Below, piece after piece: positions 23,532 through 36,219 of a stretch of 64,000 bases of DNA. Origin of the DNA: Microplitis mediator (Eukaryota > Arthropoda > Insecta > Hymenoptera > Braconidae); assembly GCF_029852145.1 (NCBI RefSeq), contig NC_079970.1, forward strand, positions 7,440,001-7,504,000. Reading direction: 5' to 3'. The position numbers were made by a program, and so were the translations under genes. Numbering within the stretch: the stretch's first letter is position 1; the number at the start of each line of letters is the position of its first letter. Under the pieces are notes generated by a model. The model did not search any database. It was given only the letters and a program-made list of their open reading frames with translations, and had not been told where the DNA came from.

Positions 23532-23905
23532 CGGCAATGCACCTCCCCCCCCCACACTTTTTACAAATATTCAATGACTTTCGACTGTCATAGTCATGTT
23601 CAAATTTGATTAATTAATTAAAAATAATTGAAGCATCAATTGAAAAAAAGGACAACGTCGTTGCAATTTCGCCAAAATATAGAAATTTCAAAAAATTACT
23701 TACAGCTTTTCGCAATTTTGGGAATCAAACGAAATTTAGTAAATAAATTTCAGCCGAGAAAATTTCAAAATTCGAATTATAATGATATGAAGATTTTACT
23801 AACATTTTTTTAACTCTTAATTAATAATAACTAAGTAATTTTTTTTTATCTATATCTCAGCGAAATTTCAAAAAAGTGGAGGGGGGGCACTGCTTGAATC
23901 TGTCT
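23532..23905. mobile_element. Degenerate family B element
   Basis: It resembles the elements at 3277-4841 and 32768-33263: TTCAATGACTTTCGACTGTCATAG, GCATCAATTGAAAAAA and ATATCTCAGCGAAATT (in pieces), with a C-run at the left and a G-run at the right. The terminal TCTCAGACAGT is lost. Confidence 0.55.
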
Positions 23906-24178
23906 CTGTTGATGATTTAGGTACAAGTACATATATACGATTCAAATAATAAATAATTAATTATTTAAATAAATTTTTTATTGTCAATTATCTTTTCCTC
24001 TGTACAATTTTTAATTTATTCCTCATACGCATCAGTTTATTCTTCTGAACATATTTTTTAACTGTTTCTCACAGCAAGTTTTTTTATAAAAAAAAAAAAA
24101 ATTAGTATAAAAAATAATTTGTCATAGTTAAAATATTTATGTAAATATATAAGAAAATAACAAAAGTCTATTTACTGT

Positions 24179-26054
24179 TTAAATTTTATCAAAATAATCA
24201 ACATGATCGCCTGATTTATATTTTTTTTCTTTTAATATTCCAATAAGACGATCAACCGTTTGATCAGTAGTCAATTGCTTTCTTTCTTTACGTGTATTAC
24301 TCATAGTTGTTCTTGTATTAATATCTGCAGCAGTTTCTGCTATCGTTCTCAGCATATCAGTTTCAACTGGACCTGGTGAATAATTTAAAACATTCACCTC
24401 AGGGAATTCATGAGCGAAAACCTAGAAAATATAAATGATACTGAAGTTAGTCGACATTTAATAAATTTAGAATTTTTTAAAAAATGATAAATTATAAAAA
24501 AAAAATATTTAAAAAATTGCACCTATAGATTTTTTCATTTTCTACATGCGCATATTTTTAGTTTTTTTTTTTTTGGCAACTGATTTATTGGAAAAAAAAA
24601 TTCGAAAATTGTTAATTGTCTGCTAACTTCAGGATTAAGAAATTAGTCGACGTCTAATAATTTTTGAATTCATTTATAAATTAAAAAAAAAAATATTTTA
24701 GAAAATTGCACCTATAGTTATTTTAATTTTCTACATGTGCATATTTTTTTTTTTTTTTTTTTTAATGAAATTGTGGAAAAAAAATCCTGCTAACCGCAGG
24801 ATCATAAAATTAATTATGAATGTAAACGTAGCTGACAATTGTCATTTTTTAAATTTTGAAATAAGTGAATTAAATGTGAATCGAATAAAATTAAAAAAAT
24901 GCGCGTTTATGGAATTTGAAAATCAGTATGTGCCCAGGTAGCACACTTGCCTTTGTGACATCTATAAGATATCAGTTTGTAGGCTACTTTTTGACTTGTC
25001 AATTAGACATCAGTATGTTGACAAAACGATCAGAAATTTATGTCACCGAAAAAATACCTACTTGAAAGACTTAACACAAGTGACGACATAAAGTAAATTA
25101 CAAATAGTGGTAAAATAAGTCATCTAAACGACTTTTCAATTGACATAAGATAGGAAAAACAACTCAACTCATCTCTGTCTCCAGAACCAACATTTGCATA
25201 TCGTATTTATACCAAAAAAAATGACTTTGAGACAAAAAAAAATATGTCTTGTCCTTTTAAAAAACATCTTAAAGTTGACTCTGTGCTACTTGGGTGCATT
25301 TTTTTTATTTTTATTTTTTCAATTTCTAATTCGTAATTTCAAAATTGTCTCATATCTGCCACGTTCACACTCATAAATAATTATACTAAAAAAATTACGT
25401 TAATTATCTAATAAATAAATAAACAAAATCATTTACTTTAAAATACATTTCACGTCCAGCTTTTCCAGTACAATAATAACCCAAAGATTTAAAAGGTTCT
25501 ATACCGCAAAGTGACGTTATATTAATAACTAATTTTTTAGCTTTAACTTTGTCATCAAAAATTTTCATGAAAACAGAATTTAAAACAGCTGGTGAAAATA
25601 CATTTAAATCGTAATATTTTCTCCACTCATCAAAATCATCCATGTCAGTAGTAAACTTTGATAAATCTCCAACTGATCCAACATTGTGGACAACAACAGC
25701 ACGATCATATTCACCGGGATTTACATATTTATTAATTATACCTGGAAGAAAAATAAAAAACATCAATAAATTATTAATAAAGTTAACAACAGCATAAACA
25801 ATTAATATTTAATTAATACCAGCCAACTGATCAGCTTTTGCTACAGATAAATCAACGCTAACGTAGTCAACATTAACATGATTACGTATTTTACCAGCTG
25901 TTTCCTTCAAACCATTTTCATCACGTGCCAATAATAATAATCGTGAATCTTTGTCTAGTAATTCGGAAAATTTAATTGCTATTTCACGTCCAATTCCTTT
26001 ACTTGCTCCAGTTATTAAAATAAATACTTTTCCTGATAATAATTCCACCGCCAT
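24179..26054 (-). CDS. Sptr: Sepiapterin reductase (EC 1.1.1.153)
   Basis: Minus-strand exons 26054-25820, 25741-25437 and 24421-24179 encode 260 aa, the usual size for this NADPH-dependent short-chain dehydrogenase. It makes the last reduction in tetrahydrobiopterin synthesis, in the cytosol. The Rossmann motif TGASKGIG is at residues 15-22. The catalytic Ser is in INITSLCG (about S155), and YCTGK gives Tyr168 and Lys172, matching the SPR spacing. The NNAG motif is changed to HNVG, followed by SVGDLSK, typical of SPR rather than generic carbonyl reductases. The C-terminal HVDYFD agrees with the family ending. The start ATG is the first in frame. BH4 is a cofactor for aromatic amino acid hydroxylases and eye/cuticle pteridines. 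Intron 2 is filled with dispersed repeats. Gene symbol is by homology. Confidence 0.92.
24438..24803. repeat. Family D interspersed repeats, two adjacent units
   Basis: Unit 1 (24438-24635) runs from GATACTGAAGTTAGTCGAC to CTGCTAACTTCAGGAT. Unit 2 (about 24638-24803) runs from ATTAGTCGACGTCTAATAAT to CTAACCGCAGGATCAT. Both hold TTGCACCTATAG and TTTTCTACATG(T/C)GCATATTTT. The ends form a short inverted repeat. Other copies: 13783-14430, 29140-29320, 30738-30912, 38500-38830 and 39711-39850. Confidence 0.65.
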
Positions 26055-28297
26055 TATTACTGACTGATAAAATCACAGACTCACAGACAACTCAGATCAA
26101 TTTACAACTACGACTACAAATAATAATAATAATAATAACAACAATAATAATAATAGAAAGGGCGTAGGATTTCAACAGGTGTCTCTTAAAATAAAACTTT
26201 TACCTCTTAATATTTATCACTGAATACATAAAATTTATCAATAATTTCATGAATATTGTAACAATTTTTTTATAATCTGAATAAATCAATAAAGTGTATA
26301 TTTTATATACGTTTTTTTTATCAGTAAATGAAAAAAAAAAAAAAAATTGATCAATATCTCAATTGCGCTGAATTATATAATATGATAATGAATTTGTCAC
26401 TTGTATCTCTGATTCATTTAAATTTAATTAACAAGTAGTTAATTTATTAAACAATTATTCAAAAATTAATTACGACTAAAGTGAAGTATGAACTGAAAGC
26501 GGCAGATGTATTTAAAAAATTTATTTATTTTAAATAAACAAATAAAATGGTTACAGAAAAAACTTGAAATTTGCATATAAAAAACTAGAAAAAAAGTTTT
26601 TGTGGATATTATTGTAAAAATTTTATTTCTGTTGCATGTAATTTGTTTATAAAAATTTTAAAATTTTCTGATGGCTACTTTCAGTATCATATGTACAGTT
26701 ATAGATAAATAAGTAATGCTGAATTTAATTTTGAGAAAATTTTTTACAAATACCCGTGTAAAAAAAATCGTTAACGAAAGGTTGAAGAAACGTTTACTAT
26801 TCTAAATTTCAAAGCGTGACACAACGACAAACTTTTTTTAACGTTTTTTAAACTTGAAATTTCAAGAGGAAAACCAATAATTAAATAAAGAAAAACAAAA
26901 CGTTTAGAAATAGTTCAAAATCAACGTTATCTGAAGTATTCTACCTGGAAAAAATTATAAAATTTAGAAATTTTAATAGAGAGGCAAAGAAGTTAAAAAA
27001 AACGTTGATTTATAGAGTATGCCGTCAACTGATCCAAACAATTTTATACCACAAGTGATCCCTACAAATTGATCCCACCGACATTCGGTTGAAAATGATG
27101 AAGATAAAGCTTTTGAAGGTGATGATAATCAAAGTTATGAAAATCTTGATGAAACTGATGAATTAGAAGATCAATTGAACCAGTTTTCAGTTGGATTTAG
27201 ACTGTGGGATCTTGTCGCGTGATCACTTGTCGAGGATCAGTTGTCATGGAACCCATTTATAGTATTAAGTCAATTGTTTTGCACACCTCAAGCGCGAAAG
27301 CGCAGGTGTGCTTTATGGACAGTTTTTTTTTTTGTATTTCCAGAAGTTTAAATATCGTTTAAAAAATGTGTCACATTTTGAAGTTTAGAATAAACGCTTT
27401 TTCAACAATTTTTTTGGATACGGTAATATTATTGTAATTAAAATTAACTTGTTAATTAGTTTTAATAGTATAATGTGTTATTTATATTAATACTGAAAAT
27501 ACTAAACGTCTGATTTAAATAATTATTTTTTAACAAATTGTGAGGTATCAAAAATAATTATTTAAAAATATGGACAAAGATTTAAAAAGAATATTTCTAT
27601 GAATTTTTTAAATTATTTTCTTAAAATAATTTTCATGACTAAATTTACATTGACTTAATGTTGACATATAATTTGACATTTTAAAGTTGCGTTATAACTC
27701 TGAAATAAAAAACAAGACGTCTTAAATTAATAACAGTTTGATCGTCTGCTACTTTCAGTATCATGATTATTGTCTTTTAAATTTTAAAAAAATAATACTT
27801 TTACTGATAAATATTTTCCGATTGAAAAATGTAATTTCTTGGTAATAATAAAAAATCTGCAATTTACTGGCATGATTCAAACGAATTTTGTTTAATTAAA
27901 ATAAAATAATTGATCAATTAATCGGAAACTGTGTAAATAAGTATCGATTTTATTTTTTCAATAAATTACTATCATGCAAAATAATTAGTCAAAAAAATCT
28001 ATTTTTAAGAAATAAAATTTATCTCTCGCAGTCGAAGTATCCGTGACGATAAATTAAATATTTATTTTATCCTGAGCAATATAATAAAAATTAACAAATT
28101 AAAAAAAAACAATATTATTAACAATAAATTTTTTTTTAATACATTTCAACAAACAATAAGTACATTGTAATCACATAATAGCAACTAATAATAAATGTAG
28201 TACATTAATTATTTTTTATAGCAGAACAGTAAATTGTGTTAAGATTTACAAATGAGAATAATTTTTTTAATATTTATTTTTAGTTAATGTTTAATAT
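26055..28297. other. Spacer between Sptr and the chemosensory protein gene
   Basis: AT-rich with no supported gene. A possible small inverted-repeat element lies at about 27018-27240 (CAACTGATCC near the left, GGATCAGTTG near the right). It encloses a short acidic frame, VENDEDKAFEGDDNQSYENL, continuing to DLVA then stop at about 27223. This could be a captured coding fragment or a remnant of a transposase-like gene; I cannot identify it. Confidence 0.4.
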
Positions 28298-29733
28298 TTA
28301 AACATTAATTCCTTTAGCTTTAGCTTGATCTTCGTATTTCTTACGGTACTCATTATTGGGGTCGTATTTGACAGCTAATTCATCCCACAATTCTTTTTTC
28401 TAAAAAATAATTATTAAAATTATTATATAATATAAATATTTGTTTGTGTTTGAATATTTAAAAAAAAAGAGCCATGACTTTTGGGGAATACCCACACGTT
28501 CCTGTTTAAAAAACTAGGACACGTGAAAGTTAAACGGGTTTGAAAGGAATAGTTTCCTTTTATACAAACGTACAGATGTAATATGTAATAATGAGAATTT
28601 ACGGGTGTGTAACATTAATCACATAACTGGTTTCAGTATAAATCCATACATAATAATGTAGATGTAATAAAAATAAACTAACATAAAATAATCGAGTGAC
28701 ATAATAACATAAATATACTTACGTTATTGACCAAGTGTCGGATAACTTTTTCACTTTTAGTCTTTTGCTTTTCAGTGCAGCTTTCACAGCTAGTTCGAAG
28801 AGCATCAGGTAAAATATCTAAATAAAATAAACAAGTTAATTAATTAATAAATTATAAATTCATACATTTTTATATATTTATTTTATAAAATTTAAATTCA
28901 TAATTACTTACCTTTTAATGTGTTTCCTTCATTTGTACAAGGTCCTTTGTCTAACAAACATTTAACGTATCCCCTTAATAAGCGATCACTGCCTATAATA
29001 CCATCAACGTCAACATCATCGAATTTACTGGTGTACATTTTAGTATTCGCAGCCAAAGCCACTGCGATAATGGCAAGAAAAATTATAGCGACCTATTAAA
29101 AAAAAAATATATATTTTAATAATTAACAATAAATAATTATTATGATCCTGAAGTTACCAAACAATTAACAATTTTTTCAATAAATTAATGACAAAAAAAA
29201 AAAATCTATAAATATGCACATGTAGAAAATTTAAAAAACTATAGGTGCAATTATTTGAAATATATTTTTTTTTTATAATTCATTATTTTGAAAAAAATCA
29301 CAAAATTTTAAATGCACATTTAAAAAATTTTGAAATTAACAACTGCATTTTTTATAAATATTATTTTTTAAATTATTTATTCTATTTACTAATAATTTGA
29401 ATTTTGTCTGATGTCTGCTACATTCACACTCATAAAAATTTTTACTTTATTATTTAAAACCCACAGGTTTTTATTTTTAAATAAATAATTTATAAAAATT
29501 AACAGTAAATAAATTTAAAAACTCATACATAAAATTTTTCAAAATTTTGTATAATAATATTTCTTTGTTCATAAAAAATTTTTGAATTTCTGCTTTTTTC
29601 AGTATCGTGATAAATTTTCTTATTTAAAATTTAAATAAAAAATAAAAACTAATTAGATAAAATAACTATAAATAATTTATGACAGTTATATAAGTAAACG
29701 AAAGCTAAAGTAAAATTTTATTATTACCTTCAT
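28298..29733 (-). CDS. Chemosensory protein (CSP/OS-D family)
   Basis: Four minus-strand coding exons (29733-29728, 29092-28912, 28817-28723, 28399-28298) encode 127 aa. The first coding exon is only ATG-AAG before GTAATA, with the signal peptide continuing as VAIIFLAIIAVALAA in exon 2. The mature protein has four cysteines at about C47, C54, C73 and C76, exactly CX6CX18CX2C, the CSP signature, with the usual YTSKFDDVDVD start and a Lys-rich C-terminus. CSPs are small secreted helical proteins that bind hydrophobic ligands; some act in chemosensation, others in development or immunity. Exon 2 ends in phase 1 within the LK-D codon. Four coding exons is more than the two often seen in this family. 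Confidence 0.93.
29140..29320. repeat. Family D repeat copy in intron 1 of the chemosensory protein gene region
   Basis: TATGATCCTGAAGTTACC, then AATATGCACATGTAGAAAAT and CTATAGGTGCAATT, the reverse complement of the 24438-24635 unit. Confidence 0.6.
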
Positions 29734-32700
29734 ATCGGTACGTTAACGAGATCCAACGACCAAGAGTAAGAAGTAACTGATGCTGTAGCTGGAGTGTTCG
29801 CGTCTTTTATATTACCTGACGAAGGGTCCTAATTCGCCGAACTCTCCCGCTCGTTTCATATATATATTTCTCATTCCATTGACTCGTGGACATGACTGGG
29901 CTGATGGGGATCATGTTAAATGTTATTTACACTGTCGCTCTGCATACTAATGAGATCTATCTTTCTATATAATACACACAGCTTACGTCTGCTATACGTA
30001 AAATCATCTCAGTATTCATATTCAGTATCTCAAAGACTCGTCTATGATATTACCGTGCGTCATTCTTACTTTTTTTTGCAGGACATCAGCACAAACGTGT
30101 TTTGCAAACCTTTTTTTCAGGCAATTCGTCTTAACTATTTTTTGTTAGCACCCACGAAGAAAAATACTATGAATCATTAATTATTATTGTAGAATTAATA
30201 GCTGGTCAAAGAGCAAATATTTATATTGACATATTGATAGCTGTAATTATTATTTAAATTCACTGTAAGTGTAATTTTATCATTGTCTATGTACTGCTAT
30301 CAGTCTTATTATTTAGACAATTTACGCATTATCTTAAGATACTAAAATTCGCCATGAGCGTAAATGTATACATTTATAATTAAATACAAAAAAATTAAAT
30401 AATTAAAATGCTAAAATTCAAAAAATGCATGTACTGAATTTTGAATTATCTGCACATAGATTTTTTTATTTTTATTTTATAAACATTTTAATTTATGATT
30501 ATGAAATTTTAAAAATTTTCAGATGTCCGCTAACTTTAATGTGTGAGTGTAGTAGACATCAAATTTAAAATTATTAATAAATAAAGTAAATAATTAATAA
30601 AATAAAATTTAAAAAAAGTGCATATTTAAAAAATTTGAAAATTAATAAGCGCATTTTTTTAAAAATATTATTTTTTAAATTATTTACTCTCTTTATTAAT
30701 AATTTTAAATTTGTCTGATGTCTCCTACATTCACGGTCATTTATAAATTAGCCGGCGTCTAAAAATTTTTGGATTTTTTTAAAAATAAATTAAAAAAAAT
30801 TGCAGATATAGTTTTTTTATTTTTCTAAATGTACATGTTTTTAGTTTTTTTTTTTTTAATTAAATTGGTAAAAAAAAATTCGAAAATTGTTAATTGTCTG
30901 CTAACTAGGATCATATATTATCTTTTGAAGTTTTTTTAAATAAACTTAATAATGAATAAATTTACGTGCATCTTAAGAAAATTCTCAGTATTTAATTTTA
31001 AAATGTTCTTACTTTATAATTTTTTATGTCATTGCAATGTTAATTTTTTCAAAATTTATTTTATTAAGTATTTAAATTTAAATTTATTTTAATTATTATT
31101 TAAAATGATTCCTTTGTAAATATACTTTTTTACAATAATTATTATCATTATTATACAAATATATAATTAATATATATTATTTTTTTTAATGATCTTGACA
31201 TATGTACGAGAGACTTCGATGCCAGAGTATGAATCATCTTTTTACCGCAACTCTTACTACCACAGAACTTTTGAACTTTGTATGGCAGCCATATATATTT
31301 TTATTTCATATTTTTTCAAATTATTTATTATATATTTAAGTTAGATTACTTTTGTTATAAAATTATTATTTTTTAAACGAATTCTACTTATAAATTTATG
31401 AGTATGGATATTAAATTGTGTAATTTTCTGGAATTAAAAATAAAAAATATTGTCCATGAACGCATTGTGTGAATTATTAGATCCTGTTTATGAAGGTTTT
31501 TATGTAAACAATTGCAAAAAAGGTGTTATCATGGACAGTGATATAAATAAATGATCAATGGTAATCAAAACTTGATATAGTCTGTAATATTAATTTTAAT
31601 TAGACACGTGTTATAACTAGACGGGATTGATTATCCCAATAAAAAAAGGATCAAACTTTTAGATATCGTAAAAAAATTCAAATTAGACTGTCCGGAAGGA
31701 CAACTGGTTTACGTCGTTAAGGAGAAAATAAAAAAAAAGTTATTTAAGATGTAAGGAAATAAAATAAAATATAATGAACCGTGAATTATATGACCTTCAG
31801 ATACAAGTTTCTGTAGTCAAATCAGTCAGGATTCTTGACACCGACCTCGAACATCAAATGACCGTGAATTACTTGTTTTAATTTTTTACAAATTATTTTA
31901 AATAAATAAACTAATTATATCAGTTACATTTACTTTGTTACGGTTTAATAGTTTTTTTTTTTTCATTTATTTTTAGTTTAAAAATAATTCAATAATTTTT
32001 AACGTAATTAGTTTCGTACAAAGGAATTTATTAATTTAAAAAAAAAAATTATTGTTGCATAAGAATTTAATTGAAGTAATGAATTATTAAGAAAAATTCT
32101 GATGAAAAAAATGCTAGCGATGTTAAATAAAATAAAAAGCCGTCAAAATTTCCAGATCGTTGGGTTTTTCCACACTTGGGATATGTAAAATTTTTATGTA
32201 AATAAACTCAAAAGATTGCTCTAATAAGATAAAAAAATATAAAGACAAAAATATAATTCAGGATTTATTTTTTATTTGAAAGTAAAATATTTTAGAATAA
32301 AAATAAATTTTAATAACAGACGTATTTTTTTATATTTTCAAGAATTTATAAAATTAATTATAATAATAATTCAACGGAATAAACCTAGGAATTTTTTTCA
32401 ACGCAATTAATCCTTTGAACCTGTAACAATAAATAAACAAGTAAATAATTAGTTGACAATACTATTATAATTTATAAAAAAAAAAAATATGAGTGTTTTT
32501 TAATTTAAATTGCAATTGGTAATAATCGTGCTAATCATACAAAGTTTTTTAACTATTATCATATATGACAAAAACCATTTAAAATAAAATATGATATTTA
32601 TTTATTTCTTGTACAAAGACCCAAAAGCTTGCGCCAGTAACAGGGTCACTTAGTATAGTAGAGTGACAACTATGTATATGTGTATTATATAGATCTAATA

Positions 32701-32767
32701 TAAAATAGCAATATGCAAAAAAATATTTATAAAGTAAGTTTAGACTGTAAGTTTACATTACATTACG
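29734..32767. other. Gene-poor AT-rich spacer
   Basis: Beyond the CSP promoter I see no supported gene. A family D repeat occupies about 30738-30912 (TAGCCGGCGTCTAAAAATTT to CTAACTAGGATCATA). Short frames such as 29920-30180 lack codon structure or homology. Confidence 0.5.
29775..29811 (-). promoter_or_regulatory. Core promoter of the chemosensory protein gene
   Basis: On the minus strand TATAAAAG starts at 29811, and an initiator-like TCAGTT lies with its A at 29778, about 33 bp downstream, the normal TATA-to-start distance. The ATG follows 45 bp later. The predicted leader is therefore about 45 nt. Confidence 0.65.
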
Positions 32768-33263
32768 TTGAGGGCATTCTCAGACAGTACTCCCCACTTT
32801 TTAAAAATATGCAATGACTTTTAACTGCCAAAAGTGTATCAAAATTTAATTAATTAATTAAAAAAAATTAAAACCTTAATTGAAAACAGAACAACGTAAT
32901 CGTGATTTCGTTGAGATACAGAATTTAAAAAAAATTACTTACAATTGATATCAATTGGAAGTTAATCAAAATTTGTTAAATAAATTTCAGTAAAATCTTC
33001 ATGTCAATTTTTTAATTAGAGTTTTCAAATTTTGTAGGCTACAATTTATTTAACAAATTTTGTTTGACTCCCAATTGATATCAACTGTAATTAAATTTTT
33101 TTAAATTCTATACCTCGGTGAAATTATTTTTATATTGTCCTTTTCTCAATTAAAGTTTTATTTTGTTTTTAATTAATTAATTAAATTTTTATACGCTTAT
33201 GACAATTGAAAGAAATTGAAAATTTTTAAAAAGTGGGGGGGCACTTTCTGAGAATAGCCTTAA
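32768..33263. mobile_element. Family B foldback element, uninterrupted copy
   Basis: TTGAGGGCATTCTCAGACAGT at the left and ACTTTCTGAGAATAGCCTTAA at the right. The interior has two long arms (GAAAACAGAACAACGTAATCG... against the reverse complement near 33130). At about 0.5 kb it shows the original size of the 3277-4841 copy. Confidence 0.8.
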
Positions 33264-33788
33264 TTTAGTGATACTATCAAAATCTCGTTATTACAGTACT
33301 TTAATTAAAGTTTATCATTTTCTAAGTGATGTTATAAAAGACGTTAAGACATTGGTCGACAGGGGTTGATTAAATCCGGATAAATTTTGCTCTTTTGCTG
33401 CTATTGACCAGGTGATTACATACCAGGGTTAACCTGTATAATGGGGCAGACTGGTGAAGTGTTGCACGTATAGCAGGTGTAAAAAGGTTGGTATGTCCTA
33501 GAGTTTATGGGAGGTACATAGATTGGTAATAAATCAAGGAATCTAGGACAATCAATGGAGCCTCTTTGAAGATTTTTAACAAATAATAGGGCTGCACAAC
33601 ATTGCAAGATTCAAAAAATATGAAGTAAAATATTGTAAGGATTTTTTTAAATAATAATAATAAAGAAAAAATACTACACGTTGACTTACCATGACAAATA
33701 AGATGAGTTGCATATAAAAAAAGGATTTCTTGGCATAAAAAATTTTTACTCGATCCAAAAAAATTTACTTGCCCCAAGAAATTTTTCA

Positions 33789-34353
33789 TTAGGGCCCGTT
33801 CATAAAATACGTTCGCACTTATGGGGGAGTGGAGTCGCTTACTTTGACAAGAAGGATTAGGGGGTCTAAGGAAACGTGACGTTCGCAGCTCATCAAATAA
33901 TTTTGCAAATTTTTCGTTCGGTTTTTTTTAAATTTAGTTTTTTTGTTACGATAGAAAATCGTTCTTTTCATATTTGTAAATATCTATGTATTTCTACGTA
34001 TTTATTTCCGTGATAATGGCTGAATAATTTGTTATATTTACTGTTTGGTTTTTTTAATATTTGTTATTCAATGTCAACGCTAACGCTGCGGTTCGTCACA
34101 GTCAGTTCGCTTGTATTCCCAATATCAAAAAAATTTATCGAAGTTCCTTTATTGCAAATAATAGATTTTTTTTTAATATAGAAATTTGTGAATATTAATT
34201 GATACATATATCATATACGGAAGGGAGAGACCTACCATTTGTGATGCAATATCGATAGAGGAGGTCACAGAAAATGTGACATAGCACGACAAAGGGGGGA
34301 AGGGGTCCAAAAAAATAAAATTTCGTGTGACGTATTTTATGAACTGACCCTTA
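33789..34353. mobile_element. MITE with GTTCATAAAATACGT ends
   Basis: Left AGGGCCCGTTCATAAAATACG, right GTGACGTATTTTATGAACTG followed by ACCCTTAA. Purine-rich G-runs (left) and their complement (right) lie next to the termini. A TTAA-like target is possible (TTAGGG / CCCTTAA). Confidence 0.7.
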
Positions 34354-34609
34354 AGAATTGAAAATAAAAATTTTCTTAGAGTAAAAACCAATTTCTTGTG
34401 CCAAGAAATTTTTTTCTAATCCTACGAAATTTTTTGTTTTCAATTGATAATGCAAAATTTTTTTTGCGCCGATAAATTATTTTTTTCTGTGTGATGAATT
34501 GCCTTCCGTGACACCGATTAAAATCTGCACATAAATAATTTTGTCTATTTAGTATACACGTCATACAATAATACGTCGTTATGAATATATAAGTAGATGC
34601 AATGAGACA

Positions 34610-34682
34610 TTGTTTTCAGAAGTAGCAAATATAAGATCATGGCATTCAGAGATCTTGGTGGTTGCGTATATCATCATAGTAA
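34610..34682 (-). ncRNA. Box C/D snoRNA, U24/U76-like, copy 1
   Basis: Minus strand: box C ATGATGA (34677-34671), guide ACCACCAAGATCT then D' CTGA, guide ATATTTGCTACTT then D CTGA (34619-34616). The D' guide pairs with AGATCTTGGTGGT and the D guide with AGTAGCAAATAT of 28S rRNA. Counting five bases from box D gives the A of GTAGC, the human A2350 equivalent, rather than C2352. It is the most divergent copy, at the 3' end of the host gene. Confidence 0.85.
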
Positions 34683-34872
34683 TAAAATAATAATTGTAAA
34701 TTATAATATCTTTATATTAACAAGGTATATCGTACCTGTATAATTATTATTAGTTTTGTTATGGATATTTTTTTTATTCAATTGTCAAATTTGTAACATA
34801 AAAAAAAAAAAAAATTACTTTCACTTTTACGCTTTTCGCTTCTCATTGTCATTACTTTAGACAATAGTAATT

Positions 34873-34948
34873 ACTAGTCAGATTAGCAAATACTAAATAT
34901 AATCACGACAATCAGCGATCTTGGTGGTTATATATTTCACCATAAGCA
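34873..34948 (-). ncRNA. Box C/D snoRNA, U24-like, copy 2
   Basis: Box C is ATGGTGA, one base off consensus. D' guide ACCACCAAGATCG-CTGA is identical over this stretch to the guide of vertebrate U24 as I recall it. The D guide is TATTTGCTAAT-CTGA. The two-base spacer (AT) before box D puts the fifth base opposite the G next to the U24 target C. Confidence 0.8.
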
Positions 34949-35105
34949 AATAAAATATTAATAATTATGATATAAAATATTCAAATTACCTTAATAAAAT
35001 TTTATTCTCGAGTTACATTTCCTGGTGATTATTATCTGTAACAAATAAAATTTTATATTAATTATACGGTTGTTTAACTATTAATTTAATGAGCTTGGGG
35101 TTAAT

Positions 35106-35180
35106 TTTAATCAGCTAGCAAATACTAAATATAATCACGGCACTCAGAGATCTTGGTGGTAAAAAGTTTCATCATAAATA
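35106..35180 (-). ncRNA. Box C/D snoRNA, U24-like subtype A, copy 3
   Basis: Box C ATGATGA (35175-35169), D' guide TTACCACCAAGATCT-CTGA, C'-like GTGATTA, D guide TATTTGCTAG-CTGA (35114-35111). Predicted targets are the human 28S C2338 and C2352 equivalents. Confidence 0.88.
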
Positions 35181-35347
35181 AATATAATGGTAATAATTAG
35201 AGTAAGGAGAAAAAAAATTTTAACTTACCTATAAAGAAATGTATGTAATTGTTTTCCGATAGTGTCTAGTTGATTGTATCTGTAAAAAAAATTACTTTAT
35301 TAATTATACAATATAATTGTCATTACTCATTAAATTGAATTTTTTAT

Positions 35348-35422
35348 TTTAGTCAGATTAGCAAATACTAATGATAATCACGGCATTCATAGATCTTGGT
35401 GGCTAAAATTTCATCATGTGTA
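35348..35422 (-). ncRNA. Box C/D snoRNA, U24-like subtype B, copy 4
   Basis: Box C ATGATGA (35417-35411), D' guide GCCACCAAGATCT followed by a weak D' box ATGA, D guide TATTTGCTAAT-CTGA (35356-35353). Confidence 0.85.
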
Positions 35423-35591
35423 AATGAGAAATAATATAAGTATATAAAAAAAAAATTCAACTTACCAATAATAAAATGATGATCATAATAAAGTTTTACA
35501 GAATTTCCTGATCCATTGACTCTGTAAAAATAAAATTAATCTTATTAATAAGAAGTAAAATTCAATTTGATTAATGAATTGAATGTTAAAT

Positions 35592-35666
35592 TTTAATCAG
35601 CTAGCAAATACTAAATATAATCACGGCACTCAGAGATCTTGGTGGTAAAAAGTTTCATCATAAATA
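35592..35666 (-). ncRNA. Box C/D snoRNA, U24-like subtype A, copy 5
   Basis: The snoRNA body is nearly identical to copy 3: box C at 35661-35655, D' CTGA, D guide TATTTGCTAG-CTGA with box D at 35600-35597. Confidence 0.88.
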
Positions 35667-35840
35667 AATATAATAACTGCAATAATTAGAGTAAGTTGAG
35701 AAAAAAATTTCAACTTACCGATACCTAAGGTATATAATTGTTTTTCCGGAAGTGTTCTGTTCAGTTCATCTGTAAAACAAAAAATTACTTTATTAATTAC
35801 ATAATATAGTTGTCATCACTCAATAAATTAAGCTTTTAAT

Positions 35841-35915
35841 CTTAATCAGATTAGCAAATACAAATAATAATCACGGCACTCATAGATCTTGGTGGCTAAA
35901 ATTTCATCATGTGTA
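35841..35915 (-). ncRNA. Box C/D snoRNA, U24-like subtype B, copy 6
   Basis: Box C at 35910-35904, weak D' ATGA after GCCACCAAGATCT, D guide TATTTGCTAAT-CTGA with box D at 35849-35846. Nearly identical to copy 8. Confidence 0.85.
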
Positions 35916-36071
35916 AATGAGATGCAATATATAAGAAAAAAAAAATCAACTTACCAATAATAAGTAGCAACAGCTTCACAGGATTTCCTGATTCATTGAA
36001 GCTGTAAAAATAAAATTTAGTTGATTAATAAAAAGTAATATTCAATTCGATTAATTAATTCAATGTTAAAT

Positions 36072-36146
36072 TTTGGTCAGTTAGCAAATACTAAATATAA
36101 TCACGGCACTCAGAGATCTTGGTGGTACTAAGTTTCATCATAAATA
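36072..36146 (-). ncRNA. Box C/D snoRNA, U24-like subtype A, copy 7
   Basis: Box C at 36141-36135, D' guide ACCACCAAGATCT-CTGA, D guide TATTTGCTAA-CTGA with box D at 36080-36077. The last guide base is A where copies 3 and 5 have G; the register is unchanged. Confidence 0.88.
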
Positions 36147-36219
36147 AACATAATAACTGCAATAATTAGAGTCAATTGAGAAAAAAAATTAAACTTACCA
36201 ATATATAATGTATATCCTC

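Noticed and set aside
29920..30180. 86-codon frame next to the chemosensory gene
   Set aside because: No recognisable motif or homology; looks like chance in AT-rich spacer.
33416..33789. Overlapping 60-94-codon minus-strand frames
   Set aside because: Three frames overlap in the same stretch, rich in F/Y/L/I from AT bias; no support.
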